Assembly: GCA_036337015.1 (NCBI GenBank)
Contig: JAYZEZ010000007.1
Coordinates: 186,001-250,000 of the forward strand
DNA: 64,000 nt
From: Casp-alpha2 sp036337015
GTDB taxonomy: Bacteria > Pseudomonadota > Alphaproteobacteria > Rhodospirillales > Casp-alpha2
Direction: 5' to 3'
Below the pieces are notes generated by a model. The model was not told where the DNA came from. It searched no databases and was given only the letters and a program-made list of their open reading frames with translations. Positions 45,887 through 55,708 of this stretch are shown in pieces (position 1 is the stretch's first letter; each line of letters begins with the position of its first letter). The position numbers and the translations under genes were made by a program.

Positions 45887-47476
45887 ATGAGAAACCTTGA
45901 AGCTCCTGGACGATCTCCCGTTCACGCTACAGGCTCAATGGCTGCAACTTCCCACCCCTTAGCAACATCAGCAGCAATTGATATTCTTAGAAAAAATGGC
46001 AACGCTATGGATGCAGCAATTGCTGCATGTGCTGTACAATGCGTTGTTGAACCCCAGTCCACTGGCATTGGTGGAGATTGCTTCGTTTTATATTCGCAAA
46101 ATGGCAGTGATAACATTATTGGATATAATGGCTCAGGCCGCGCTCCTGCAAAAGCAACACCAGAATGGTTTGACGAACAAGGCATATCAGAGATTGAGCA
46201 ACATTCTCCGCATGCAGTTACTATTCCTGGTGCTATTGATGCTTGGTGTAGATTACATAAAGACTACGGATCGAAAAGCTTAAATGAGATATTTTCTTAC
46301 GCTATAGACTATGCCCGCAATGGTTATCCAGTACATGACCGTGTTGCCTTTGATTGGGCCCGTTGCAAGAACTTATTAACTCAAGATCTAGGAGCTTCAC
46401 AACAATTTCTAATTGACGGAAATACACCCAAACCAGGAAGCGTCCACAAACAACAAAAATTAGCTAATACCCTTGAGAAAATAGCTACGGAAGGACGTAA
46501 TGGATTTTATAGTGGTGTAGTTGCTGAAGAAATCGTCACTCATTTGAAAAATCTTGGCGGCGCTCATGAAATTGAAGACTTCTCTACTGCTACAGGAGAA
46601 TATGTGATCCCTATCAAAACCAACTATCGTGGTTATGAAGTTCACGAATGCCCACCTAATGGCCAAGGTGTCATAGCTTTATTAATGCTGAATATCTTAA
46701 ATGGTTTGGAACTAGAAAAACTTGAACTTTTGTCATCTGAAAGACTGCATTTATTCATAGAAGCCGGCAAGCTCGCGTATAGTGCACGAGATGCTTTTGT
46801 AGGCGACCCTAATCAAGTGGACGTTCCTATAAATAAGTTATTATCGAACGAATATGCCTCAGAATTAAGAAAATTGATTGACCCTAGGAAGGCGGCCAAT
46901 GGCATAACACCAGCGAGCATTCCACATTCAGATACCGTTTACTTAACCGTTGTCGATAAAGACCGTAATGCTGTCAGCTTTATCAATTCTCTATTTCAAT
47001 CTTTCGGATCAGGAATAGTTGCTCCAAATTCAGGTGTTATTTTGCATAATAGAGGATATAGCTTCAACTTGAACCGCGACCACCCGAACTGTATAGCGCC
47101 AAATAAAAGACCAATGCACACAATCATTCCTGGAATGCTAACAAAAAGTGGCAGCACAGTAATGCCGTTTGGTGTCATGGGCGGCCAATACCAATCATTT
47201 GGACATGCTTATTTCCTGACAAATATCTTCGAATATGGGTTGGACCTGCAAGAGGCTATAGATTTACCGCGTTTATTTCCTACTATCGATGGCCCAGTAG
47301 AAATAGAAAGTGGCATGCCAAGCAACATTTTTAACGAGTTGCAAGGGTTAGGCCACAAGATATGCAGGCCAGAAAAACCAATAGGAGGCGCTCAAGCAAT
47401 ATGGATTGATTGGGAAAAGGGCACGCTAACTGGAGGCTCAGAACCACGTAAAGACGGTTTAGCACTTGGCTACTAA
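45887..47476 (+). CDS. Gamma-glutamyltransferase family protein
   Basis: A 529-residue Ntn-hydrolase proenzyme. ATSHPLATSAAIDILRKNGNAMDAAIAA (in part), STGIGGDCFVLYS and SGRAPAKAT mark the large subunit. The probable self-processing nucleophile is the Thr of HSDTVYLTVVD, followed by SLFQSFGSG and HTIIPGM in the small subunit. No signal peptide is seen, so unlike classic GGT it appears cytoplasmic. Substrates may be other gamma-glutamyl or cyclic amides. Divergent from TTT operon 2. Confidence 0.87.
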   Translation: MRNLEAPGRSPVHATGSMAATSHPLATSAAIDILRKNGNAMDAAIAACAVQCVVEPQSTGIGGDCFVLYSQNGSDNIIGYNGSGRAPAKATPEWFDEQGISEIEQHSPHAVTIPGAIDAWCRLHKDYGSKSLNEIFSYAIDYARNGYPVHDRVAFDWARCKNLLTQDLGASQQFLIDGNTPKPGSVHKQQKLANTLEKIATEGRNGFYSGVVAEEIVTHLKNLGGAHEIEDFSTATGEYVIPIKTNYRGYEVHECPPNGQGVIALLMLNILNGLELEKLELLSSERLHLFIEAGKLAYSARDAFVGDPNQVDVPINKLLSNEYASELRKLIDPRKAANGITPASIPHSDTVYLTVVDKDRNAVSFINSLFQSFGSGIVAPNSGVILHNRGYSFNLNRDHPNCIAPNKRPMHTIIPGMLTKSGSTVMPFGVMGGQYQSFGHAYFLTNIFEYGLDLQEAIDLPRLFPTIDGPVEIESGMPSNIFNELQGLGHKICRPEKPIGGAQAIWIDWEKGTLTGGSEPRKDGLALGY

Positions 47477-47479
47477 GAA

Positions 47480-49153
47480 TTAAAACAAACCCTCAATCAG
47501 CCCCTCTTCATTAAGCCTAATAGAATTAGCTGCAGGCTTGCTAGGTAAGCCTGGCATTGTCATAATTTCGCCGCAGATAACTACAACAAAACCGGCTCCA
47601 GCTGATAGGCGGACTTCACGAACTGGTATAACGTGGCCAGTCGGAGCTCCCTTTAGGGTTGGATCAGTTGAAAAGCTGTACTGAGTTTTAGCCATGCAGA
47701 CTGGTAGATCGCCGTACCCTGAAGCATGCATCTCTTCTAACTGAGCACGCACCTTCTTATCACCTATAATGTCATCAGCACCGTATAGTTTTGTTGCAAC
47801 TGTTTTAATTTTTTCCCAAAGCGGAAGCAAATCGTCATATAAGGGTACAAACTGCCCTGAGGACACATCAGCCATACTAGCTACATGTTCAGCAAGTTTT
47901 ATCGTGCCCTTGGACCCATCAGCCCAATGCGTGCAACCTATTACATCAACGCCAAGACCATCAACGCCTTCTCGAACAGCATTAACTTCAGCATCCGTAT
48001 CAGCTGAGAACCTATTTACGGCAATTACTACAGGAACACCGAAAGATTTAACATTACGAACATGTCGGCGTAAGTTTTCACAACCCTCAGTTACTGCACC
48101 TACATTTTCTTCACTTAGGTCATCCTTGAGAACACCACCATGCATCTTAAGTGCGCGGATAGTAGCAACTAAAACAGTAGCGCTTGGGATAAGGCCTGCC
48201 AAACGACACTTTATGTTAAAAAATTTCTCAGCGCCAAGATCGGCGCCAAAGCCAGCTTCAGTAATTACATAGTCTGACATTTTTAAAGCCGCCTTAGTGG
48301 CTATCGCAGAATTACATCCATGTGCAATATTTGCGAATGGTCCGCCGTGAATGAATGCTGGATTATTTTCTAAAGTCTGGACTAAGTTGGGTTGCAAGGC
48401 CTCCTTAAGCAATACGGTCATGGGGCCCTGAGCATTTAAATCTGATGCTAGAATTGCTTTGCGGTCTCGAGTATAACCTACAACGATACGCCCTATTCTT
48501 TTTTCTAGATCCTGAAGGTCTGTAGAGAGGCAGAAAATAGCCATTATTTCAGACGCAACAGTAATATCAAAACCGGATTCACGAGGAAATCCATTAGCAA
48601 CACCACCTAGAGAAGTAACGATGTTACGCAATGCACGATCGTTCATATCTAAAACGCGTCTCCAGGTCACCCGACGTTCATCAAATTCCAACTTGTTACC
48701 CCAATAAATATGATTATCTATTAATGCTGATAACAAGTTATGGGCAACGCTTATTGCGTGAAAATCTCCCGTGAAATGTAAATTAATATCTTCCATTGGC
48801 ACAACCTGAGCATAACCACCGCCAGCAGCGCCACCCTTCATACCAAAGCACGGACCTAAGCTAGGCTCACGAATACAAATCGTTGCTTTCTTTCCAATCG
48901 CATTTAGGCCGTCACCTAAACCAACAGTAGTGGTTGTTTTTCCCTCACCAGCAGGGGTAGGAGTAATAGCTGTAACTAAAATTAACTTGCCATCCGGCTT
49001 GTCCCCAAGAGATTGGATATAATCAAATGAAAGCTTAGCTTTAGTTGGGCCAAAATTATGTAAATGCTGATTTGGTATATCGAGTTTCGCACCAATATCT
49101 TCAATGGGTTTCATAGTAGCTTCACGTGCAATTTCGATATCACTTTTTGACAT
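47480..49153 (-). CDS. fhs: Formate-tetrahydrofolate ligase
   Basis: A 557-residue ATP-dependent enzyme making 10-formyl-THF from formate. The P-loop TPAGEGKTTTTVGLGDGL is intact, with EPSLGPCFGMKGGAAGGGYAQV (in part), HGGPFANIAHGCNS and KTQYSFSTDP. It sits downstream of a formyl-THF-hydrolase-like gene and a formyl-CoA transferase on the same strand, so its likely role here is capturing formate released by that pathway. It may also serve general one-carbon supply. Confidence 0.95.
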   Translation of the reverse strand: MSKSDIEIAREATMKPIEDIGAKLDIPNQHLHNFGPTKAKLSFDYIQSLGDKPDGKLILVTAITPTPAGEGKTTTTVGLGDGLNAIGKKATICIREPSLGPCFGMKGGAAGGGYAQVVPMEDINLHFTGDFHAISVAHNLLSALIDNHIYWGNKLEFDERRVTWRRVLDMNDRALRNIVTSLGGVANGFPRESGFDITVASEIMAIFCLSTDLQDLEKRIGRIVVGYTRDRKAILASDLNAQGPMTVLLKEALQPNLVQTLENNPAFIHGGPFANIAHGCNSAIATKAALKMSDYVITEAGFGADLGAEKFFNIKCRLAGLIPSATVLVATIRALKMHGGVLKDDLSEENVGAVTEGCENLRRHVRNVKSFGVPVVIAVNRFSADTDAEVNAVREGVDGLGVDVIGCTHWADGSKGTIKLAEHVASMADVSSGQFVPLYDDLLPLWEKIKTVATKLYGADDIIGDKKVRAQLEEMHASGYGDLPVCMAKTQYSFSTDPTLKGAPTGHVIPVREVRLSAGAGFVVVICGEIMTMPGLPSKPAANSIRLNEEGLIEGLF

Positions 49154-49356
49154 TGGTTATTTTCCTTTTTAGATCTTTTCGATGTTTGTCAGGTTCTGAA
49201 ATTAAAAATAATATCTAATTATTTTCAACAAGAGTAAATTTGAAAATTCTTATTAACTCATAGGCCGTAGGACAACATCGTCTCAATCAATATAAGCTTA
49301 TAATTAGCTCAGCAGATCATGTGCGGCAATATCCTTATTATAACTAAATCAGAGAC

Positions 49357-50271
49357 TCAACTTCCTAATTGATCTCCCTTAGTAAGGCCACTTTTCTCAA
49401 TAAATTCAGCAGCTGATATTTTTTTGTCATTATATGGCCGAACGCGTTTGATTTGAATACCACCACCTTTTGTTCCAATGATAAAGCTGTCATCAGCTAA
49501 CTCCAGAACTTTTCCCGGATCACCACCCAAACTGACTTTAGCACAATCAAACACCTTAAGTTCATTACCCTCAAATATTGTCCATGCACCCGGTTGAGGG
49601 TTAGCACCCCTGATCAAGTTGTAAACTTCATCAAGCGACTTAGACCAATCAATTTGAACATCTTCTCTCTTACACCAACTTTCGTAAGTTGCTTGAGATT
49701 CATCCTGTTTCAAGCGGGGAGCTGCGCCGGACTTGACCAAGTCCGCTGCCTCTAAAACAGCCTGAACTCCCAAGGGAAAGATTTTTTCAAAATAAACAGT
49801 CCCCAAAGTATCATCTGGGGCAATTACAACTTCTTTTTGCAGAAGGACATCTCCTTTATCCAAGCCATCATCTGGCCAAAAAATTGATAATCCAGTTTTT
49901 TCCTCCCCACCAATAATAGGCCAATTGATAGAACTTGGCCCCCGATGTTTTGGTAATAAAGAAGGATGAAAACATATGGACCCGTGTTTTGGAATATCAC
50001 GAGCTTGAGCTGGAACAAAATTAATCATGTAAGCCATTATCATTAAATCTGCGTTGAGGGAACGCATCTCATTAAGAACTTCAGAATCGGTATAATTAGC
50101 AGGCTGAACAAGGTGGAGACCTTTTTCAATTGCATATTCCTTAACTGGATCAAATGGATCTCCTGATTTTTCAGGTGCGCAGTAGACACCTACAACATTA
50201 TCCCCTCTTTCAATCATAGATTCTAGGCATGCCTTGCCAAAGGCTTGTTGTCCATTAACGATTATACGCAT
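49357..50271 (-). CDS. Formyltransferase-fold protein, like the hydrolase domain of 10-formyl-THF dehydrogenase
   Basis: A 304-residue protein with an N-terminal formyltransferase domain and a C-terminal FMT-like domain. It has FHPSLLPKHRGPSSINW and SIFWPDDGLDKGDVLLQKE, close to the N-terminal domain of ALDH1L1-type enzymes: His102 and Asp141 are the expected catalytic pair. The Asn two residues before the His in Met-tRNA formyltransferase is Cys100 here, arguing against fmt. There is no carrier or aldehyde dehydrogenase domain. The ATG at 50271 is preferred to the TTG at 50286. The exact reaction is unknown. Confidence 0.75.
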   Translation of the reverse strand: MRIIVNGQQAFGKACLESMIERGDNVVGVYCAPEKSGDPFDPVKEYAIEKGLHLVQPANYTDSEVLNEMRSLNADLMIMAYMINFVPAQARDIPKHGSICFHPSLLPKHRGPSSINWPIIGGEEKTGLSIFWPDDGLDKGDVLLQKEVVIAPDDTLGTVYFEKIFPLGVQAVLEAADLVKSGAAPRLKQDESQATYESWCKREDVQIDWSKSLDEVYNLIRGANPQPGAWTIFEGNELKVFDCAKVSLGGDPGKVLELADDSFIIGTKGGGIQIKRVRPYNDKKISAAEFIEKSGLTKGDQLGS

Positions 50272-50295
50272 TTTTCTATTTTCCAATCAGAAGCA

Positions 50296-51546
50296 CTAGA
50301 CAGCACCGTCTTGTTTAGCTTTTTCGATTTCCTCATCACTTAAGCCTACAATCTCCTTTAAAATTTCATCGGTATGCTCTCCCAAAAGAGGGGATCGTAT
50401 AACTTCTGTTGGGGAATCTGATAACTTTATCGGGTTTCCAACTGTTAAATACTTACCTCGTTCAGGATGATCAACCTCGACGACAGTTTGATTCTTACGC
50501 AATGATTCTTCCTCTGCCAACTCCTTCATAGACAGTATTGGCCCAACAGGAATATTAAGTGGATTGCAAATTTCCATTACCTCATACTTGGTTTTTGTCT
50601 TTGTCCAAGCCTCAATCGCATCAAAAACTATACTTAGTCGGGGCAACCTAGCTTCAGGACTAGAATAGTTGGCATCTTCCTTCCATTCTGGTTTCCCAAT
50701 TACATCACAAACATTCTTCCAAACAGCAGCCTGAGTAATAAAATAAGTATAGGCATCAGGATCTGTTTCCCAACCCTTACACTTAAGTATTCTTCCTGGC
50801 TGTCCGCCTCCAGAATCGTTTCCTGCTCGTGGCACTGCCTCACCAAATTCTTTACCCTCGCCAAATTGGGAATACTCCTTTAGAGGACCTTGATTGAGGC
50901 GTTGCTGATCCCGCAATTTCACCCTACAGAGATTAAGGACAGAATCTTGCATTGCACATTCAACCCTTTGTCCACGTCCAGAATGTGTTCGGTGATATAA
51001 AGCCGCAAGAATACCTGCCACCAAATGCATTCCTGTGCCAGAATCACCGATCTGTGCACCAGTTACTAAAGGAACTTCACCTTCAATACCAGTTGTTGAT
51101 GCCGAGCCACCAGCACATTGCGCAACATTCTCATACACTTTACAATCAGCATAAGGCCCTGGTCCAAAGCCCTTAACTGATGCATATATTAGACGTGGGT
51201 TAATTTTTTGAATTCGTTCCCAACTGAATCCCATACGGTCCAGGGCGCCAGGTGCAAAATTTTCAACCATAACATCACATTCTTCAATTAGACGAGAAAA
51301 AATGTTTTTGCCCCTTTCCGACTTTGTGTTCAAAGTCAAGCTACGCTTGTTATGGTTTAACATAGTAAAATATAGGCTATCCACACCTGGAATATCACGT
51401 AGCTGACCCCTTGTTGCATCACCAATGCCAGAACGTTCAACTTTTAAAACATCTGCGCCAAACCAAGCTAATATTTGTGTGCACGTTGGTCCAGATTGAA
51501 CGTGTGTCATGTCCAAAATTCGAACACCTTCTAAAGCCTTAGTCAT
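50296..51546 (-). CDS. frc: Formyl-CoA transferase-like CaiB/BaiF enzyme
   Basis: A 416-residue class III CoA transferase. It resembles Oxalobacter Frc over its length: MTKALEGVRILDMTHVQSGP, SLYFTMLNHNKRSL, the catalytic Asp168 in AQIGDSGTGMHL, and the glycine loop SGGGQPG. VPRAGN and LKCKGWETDPDAY match as well. Frc moves CoA from formyl-CoA to a carboxylate such as oxalate. It lies 30 bases after the ThDP enzyme gene, so the two should work in turn. The acceptor acid may be oxalate or a 2-hydroxy acid. Confidence 0.85.
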   Translation of the reverse strand: MTKALEGVRILDMTHVQSGPTCTQILAWFGADVLKVERSGIGDATRGQLRDIPGVDSLYFTMLNHNKRSLTLNTKSERGKNIFSRLIEECDVMVENFAPGALDRMGFSWERIQKINPRLIYASVKGFGPGPYADCKVYENVAQCAGGSASTTGIEGEVPLVTGAQIGDSGTGMHLVAGILAALYHRTHSGRGQRVECAMQDSVLNLCRVKLRDQQRLNQGPLKEYSQFGEGKEFGEAVPRAGNDSGGGQPGRILKCKGWETDPDAYTYFITQAAVWKNVCDVIGKPEWKEDANYSSPEARLPRLSIVFDAIEAWTKTKTKYEVMEICNPLNIPVGPILSMKELAEEESLRKNQTVVEVDHPERGKYLTVGNPIKLSDSPTEVIRSPLLGEHTDEILKEIVGLSDEEIEKAKQDGAV

Positions 51547-51576
51547 ATTTATACCTTCTTCTTTAATATTAAGTGA

Positions 51577-53301
51577 TTATTTATACATAGTCTGTGCTTT
51601 TGTGCCGGGTGCATATTCATCAGGATCAACCCAGATATTGACTACTGCTGAATTACCAGTTTTCTGGATTGACTCTCGTGCACGAGTTAAGGCCGGCTGT
51701 ATTTCATTGGGATCACGCACCTCCTCACCATAACCGCCTAACATTTCAGCGAACCTACCATAGGGAATATCGCCAAGTTTATTTCCTACATTTCCTCGCT
51801 GATCACCATATTTGGCAATCTGTCCATACCTAATTTGATTCATTGAAGAGTTGTTACCAACAACAGCCAAATATGGTGCCCCAAATCGATTAGCAGTCTC
51901 CATATCAAAAGCCGTCATCGAAAAAGCACCATCCCCATAATAGCATAATATTTCTTTTTCTGGACACGCCAACTTAGCAGCTATTGAAAACCCTGTGCCA
52001 ACACCAAGGGACCCCAATGCACCAGGATCCATCCAGTTGCCAGGTCCACGCGGTTGTACAGCTTGGGCACTTATCGTTACTACATCACCTCCATCACCTA
52101 TATAAATGGTATCATCAGTTAGGAATTCATTGATTTCCCAGGCTACACGATATGGGTGAATGGGATTATTTTCTGAACGGAAAAGAGGCATCAATTTTTC
52201 TGTGCGACTTTTTTCTTCATTTCTAAGCTCTTTTAGCCATTTTTCACGTCCACTTGCACCATTGGACTTGCTGGATGTAGCGACGGTTTGCACAGATTTT
52301 AGAATTGACCCAGGATCACCTACTAAGCCTAGAGCTATATCTCGATTTTTACCAACTGTGCGATAATCCTGATCAATTTGTACTAGGGTAGCTGATTTAC
52401 TAATGCGTTTACCGTAGCCCATTCTAAAATCAAATGGAGTCCCTGCGATGATAATAACATCAGCATTATCAAAAGCCATCCGTCGGGTCCTATTAAAATA
52501 ATGAGGGTCACCAGGTGGTAAAATACCACGGCTAGCTCCATTCATATAAAGAGGAATGTTTAAATCACGAGCAAGGTCAATAGCAGCCTGATGTCCTCGT
52601 GACATAAATACTTGACTGCCAACTAACATTGCTGGTTTTTTTGCCTTTACTAATAAGCTGGCTAGCCTATCAATATCATTAGGATCGCCGATAGAATTTG
52701 TTGACACACGATATGCACCAGGTTCAGGTATAATAGCATCTTTAAGATTAATTTCTCGATCAAGAACATCTCGTGGAATTTCCAAATAACTTGGACCATA
52801 AGCTCCAGAAAAAGACTCGCGAGCAGCCATAGAAACCATATCAGCTACCCTTTCGGTTGACATTACACCAGCTGCAAATTTAGTGATTGGTGTCATCATT
52901 TCCACATGCGGCAAATCTTGTAGCGATCCCATTTTATGCTGGCTCATTGAGCTTTGCCCGCCTATATGAAGGATTGGGCTCTCTGAACGAAAAGCTGTAG
53001 CAACACCTGTGATTGCATTTGTACAGCCAGGACCAGCAGTTGTGACAACACACCCTAATTTACCAGTTAGTCTAGCATACCCATCAGCAGCATGTGCAGC
53101 TACTTGCTCATGTCGAACATCAATGATACGGATATCCTCATCAAGACAACCATCATATATATCTATTATGTGGCCACCACAAAGAGTAAAAATTGTATCC
53201 ACACCCTCATTCCTTAATGCTTTTGCGACCAAATGACCTCCTGAAATCACATCAACATCGGTACTTTTCTTTGCAAGTGTATCCCTTTCTGTTATAGACA
53301 T
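51577..53301 (-). CDS. ThDP-dependent 2-hydroxyacyl-CoA lyase-like enzyme
   Basis: A 574-residue ThDP enzyme. Glu65 in RHEQVAAHAADGYAR activates the cofactor; GDGAFSMTAFDMETANRF to NN is the cofactor-binding motif. Residues 124-134 read MGSLQDLPHVE, which resembles HACL1-type lyases (MGxxQxxPxVE), and it lacks the GDYEEMD stretch I associate with oxalyl-CoA decarboxylase. The C-terminus ends APGTKAQTMYK. A strong GGAGGGAG ribosome site precedes the ATG. With Frc next door, splitting a 2-hydroxyacyl-CoA into an aldehyde and formyl-CoA is likely. Oxalyl-CoA decarboxylase or acetolactate synthase are alternatives. Confidence 0.78.
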   Translation of the reverse strand: MSITERDTLAKKSTDVDVISGGHLVAKALRNEGVDTIFTLCGGHIIDIYDGCLDEDIRIIDVRHEQVAAHAADGYARLTGKLGCVVTTAGPGCTNAITGVATAFRSESPILHIGGQSSMSQHKMGSLQDLPHVEMMTPITKFAAGVMSTERVADMVSMAARESFSGAYGPSYLEIPRDVLDREINLKDAIIPEPGAYRVSTNSIGDPNDIDRLASLLVKAKKPAMLVGSQVFMSRGHQAAIDLARDLNIPLYMNGASRGILPPGDPHYFNRTRRMAFDNADVIIIAGTPFDFRMGYGKRISKSATLVQIDQDYRTVGKNRDIALGLVGDPGSILKSVQTVATSSKSNGASGREKWLKELRNEEKSRTEKLMPLFRSENNPIHPYRVAWEINEFLTDDTIYIGDGGDVVTISAQAVQPRGPGNWMDPGALGSLGVGTGFSIAAKLACPEKEILCYYGDGAFSMTAFDMETANRFGAPYLAVVGNNSSMNQIRYGQIAKYGDQRGNVGNKLGDIPYGRFAEMLGGYGEEVRDPNEIQPALTRARESIQKTGNSAVVNIWVDPDEYAPGTKAQTMYK

Positions 53302-53622
53302 TTGCTCCCTCCGATAGACCTAATTGATCTCATTACTAACCAAAAGTTTTTTCATTCTAATTATCTGATGTGCTATTTTATATGTGAAATAAGGTGTAAT
53401 CCATAATAGAAAATTAGCCACTAAGATATACCAAAATTATTCTTAAGTGCTTCGAAAATTTAGAGATAATTCTTTATTTATTAATACGATCCTACTTAGG
53501 CCAAGTAGCCTTTTAAATGAAGTGAAAGCAACTAAATAGACTATTTTTAAGGCTGATGCTAACTGATATATGTTCAAATTTTAATTTGTATTAGGAAAAT
53601 ATCTAATTCCAAATTACCTATT
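53302..53622. other. 321-base gap between tctA (operon 1) and the ThDP lyase gene
   Basis: AT-rich and without an open frame I would trust. It contains a dyad, CTACTT and AAGTAG around a five-base centre, at 53492-53508. The gap is long enough for a separate promoter, so the lyase-frc genes may not share the TTT transcript. Confidence 0.45.
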
Positions 53623-55134
53623 TTAAACAGTGACCAGCTTTCTAAGCTTATCCCGAATTATTTTAAGAAAGGGAAGTAAAATAAGTAGAATTGCGATTAC
53701 AATAATCACAGCAGAATATGGACGGGTAATAAAGATTGAAAATGAGCCACCAGATATCAATAAGGACTGACGAAGCGCTGGTTCCGCAAGGGGCCCCAAA
53801 ACTATAGCCAAAACAGCCGGTGCCATAGGATAATCCAGTTTACGCATCAGGTACCCTACTACTCCAAAAACTAGCATTAGCCATACATCATGCATATCCA
53901 TAGTTGGAACAAAGCCTCCAACGATACATAATATAAAAATTATTGGCGCTAGAATTGTAAAAGGGAGCCTTAAAACCCAAATAAAAGCCGGAATAAAAGC
54001 AATATTAATAATTAAAGCAAAAAAGTTTGCCGCATAGAGACTAGCTATAAACCCCCACACAAAGTCCGGATGGTCAGAAAAAACAAGTGGTCCAGGCTCA
54101 AGGCCCCAAATCACCATGCCGCCTAATAATATCGCTGTAGTAGGTGAACCTGGAATTCCCAGCGTCAACATTGGAAGCATAGAACCGGTAGATGCTGCAT
54201 TGTTTGCGGATTCCGGTGCAACAACGCCATGAATATTACCTTTACCGTACGTGTCTGGGTCTTTTGCCATGGTTTTTGCTACGCCATAAGCCATTAAAGC
54301 ACCTGGTGTAGCACCTGCAGCCGGTAGTATCCCTACAAAATAACCAAGGAAGGAGCCCATAAGCGTTGTTTTCCAAGTGCCAACCAGCTCTCGTAAGGCC
54401 TTCATTGTTCTATTGTAACTGACAGTAGCCTGTGAAATCATTGCCTCTCCCTGAGATACTTCAATCGTCCATAACATCTCAGCAATGCCGTATATGCCAA
54501 TTGCCAGAACTAGAAAATGAATGCCATGAAAAAAACCAGGAATATCGCCAAAAATTAGACGTGGCTGACCAGAAACAATATCTAGCCCAACAGCACCAAA
54601 CACTAATCCGATGCATATAGAAAAAATAGTCTTCGGAATATCATCGCCACCTAGACCAACGAAAGTTGCAAAAGCCATCAACATTAAGGCAAAAATTTCG
54701 GGAGAGCCAAAAGTTAGTGCTACATCAGCTAGAGGGGGAGCAAAAAGTGTAAATAATATAACTCCAACACTACCACCAACAAAGGAAGCAGTTGCGGCCG
54801 CAACTAGAGCTTTGTCAGCTTCTCCTTTTACAGCCATAGGTCTTCCATCAAATGTGGTTGCTACCGCAGTAGATGCACCAGGTATGCCAAGCATAATTGA
54901 ACTAATAGCACCACCGTACATTGCTCCATAGTAGATTGCTCCAAGAAATATTATTGCACCAGTTGGTGGCACTAAAAAAGTCATAGGAAGAAGGATTGCT
55001 ACACCGTTAACAGAACCTAGACCTGGCATAGCGCCAATGAATAGGCCAACAACGCAACCAACAATTATCAGAGCCAAATTTAATGGTTCGAAAGCGATAA
55101 CAAAGCCGTTTAAAAGAAGTTGTAAAATTTCCAT
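53623..55134 (-). CDS. tctA: TTT transporter large membrane subunit (TctA), operon 1
   Basis: A 503-residue membrane protein. GAMPGLGSVNGVAILLPMTF, GIPGASTAVATTFDGRPMA, GILPAAGATPGALMAYGVAK and VVAPESANNAASTGSMLPM (in parts) are the TctA motifs. Two repeats of hydrophobic segments are evident. It follows tctB by 44 bases. It is clearly diverged from the operon 2 copy (549 residues, with an extra tail), so the two systems probably import different acids. Confidence 0.93.
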   Translation of the reverse strand: MEILQLLLNGFVIAFEPLNLALIIVGCVVGLFIGAMPGLGSVNGVAILLPMTFLVPPTGAIIFLGAIYYGAMYGGAISSIMLGIPGASTAVATTFDGRPMAVKGEADKALVAAATASFVGGSVGVILFTLFAPPLADVALTFGSPEIFALMLMAFATFVGLGGDDIPKTIFSICIGLVFGAVGLDIVSGQPRLIFGDIPGFFHGIHFLVLAIGIYGIAEMLWTIEVSQGEAMISQATVSYNRTMKALRELVGTWKTTLMGSFLGYFVGILPAAGATPGALMAYGVAKTMAKDPDTYGKGNIHGVVAPESANNAASTGSMLPMLTLGIPGSPTTAILLGGMVIWGLEPGPLVFSDHPDFVWGFIASLYAANFFALIINIAFIPAFIWVLRLPFTILAPIIFILCIVGGFVPTMDMHDVWLMLVFGVVGYLMRKLDYPMAPAVLAIVLGPLAEPALRQSLLISGGSFSIFITRPYSAVIIVIAILLILLPFLKIIRDKLRKLVTV

Positions 55135-55178
55135 TTACTGGCAGTACCCTTAATTAAATAATGGAATAATCATAAAAA

Positions 55179-55676
55179 TTAATAGAAATAAGAAAAAATA
55201 GGTTCAAACCAAGGATCTGTAATTCCTTTTGGTAAAGTCTTTTGCAAAGCGATCTCGAAGAAAAGGAACGTTACAATAGGCGTTAAAATAGCAAAGGCCC
55301 CAGTTAGAGACCACGAATGTCCCCCCAGAAATCGAAGATAAAAAATAAGAAAGGCAGGAATGGCACCATAAGCACCAATTAAATGAAATAAGCCAATCGT
55401 AACAGCAAGCGAGCCTGCGTTAAGTAAAAATAGCTTAACTGTTTGATTGTTCATAAATAGTTCTTCGGAAATTGATTCCGGAGTCAAACGCTTTATTCCT
55501 CGGTAAATGATAGCTACACAACAAACCAACATAGTTGCTGACAACCAAAAAGGCCAGGCACCGCCGCCAGGCCCTTCGCCGGAAATCCATCCAATAGGCA
55601 ACTCAGAACTTTTCCACATAAGGTAGATTGAAAAAATCCCTAGCACGATTCCCATGACAATTTCAGCCATGCGCAT
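55179..55676 (-). CDS. tctB: TTT transporter small membrane subunit (TctB), operon 1
   Basis: A 165-residue protein with four hydrophobic segments. IVMGIVLGIFSIYLMWKSSELP opens it (in part), GPGGGAWPFWLSATMLV follows, and the C-terminal LTPIVTFLFFEIALQKTLPKG is a common TctB end. The ATG at 55676 with AAAAGGG upstream is preferred to the TTG at 55700, which lies closer to the hairpin. Confidence 0.82.
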   Translation of the reverse strand: MRMAEIVMGIVLGIFSIYLMWKSSELPIGWISGEGPGGGAWPFWLSATMLVCCVAIIYRGIKRLTPESISEELFMNNQTVKLFLLNAGSLAVTIGLFHLIGAYGAIPAFLIFYLRFLGGHSWSLTGAFAILTPIVTFLFFEIALQKTLPKGITDPWFEPIFSYFY

Positions 55677-55708
55677 AACAGTACTTACCCTTTTCCTCAA
55701 ACAAAATC

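Noticed and set aside
49357..50271. Methionyl-tRNA formyltransferase (fmt)
   Set aside because: The Asn of the Fmt catalytic triad is replaced, the sequence matches ALDH1L1-type motifs better, and no def gene is adjacent.
51577..53301. Naming the ThDP enzyme oxalyl-CoA decarboxylase or acetolactate synthase
   Set aside because: The segment at residues 124-134 resembles HACL-type lyases and the OXC GDYEEMD stretch is absent; acetolactate synthase would not explain the adjacent formyl-CoA transferase. Kept as alternatives only.
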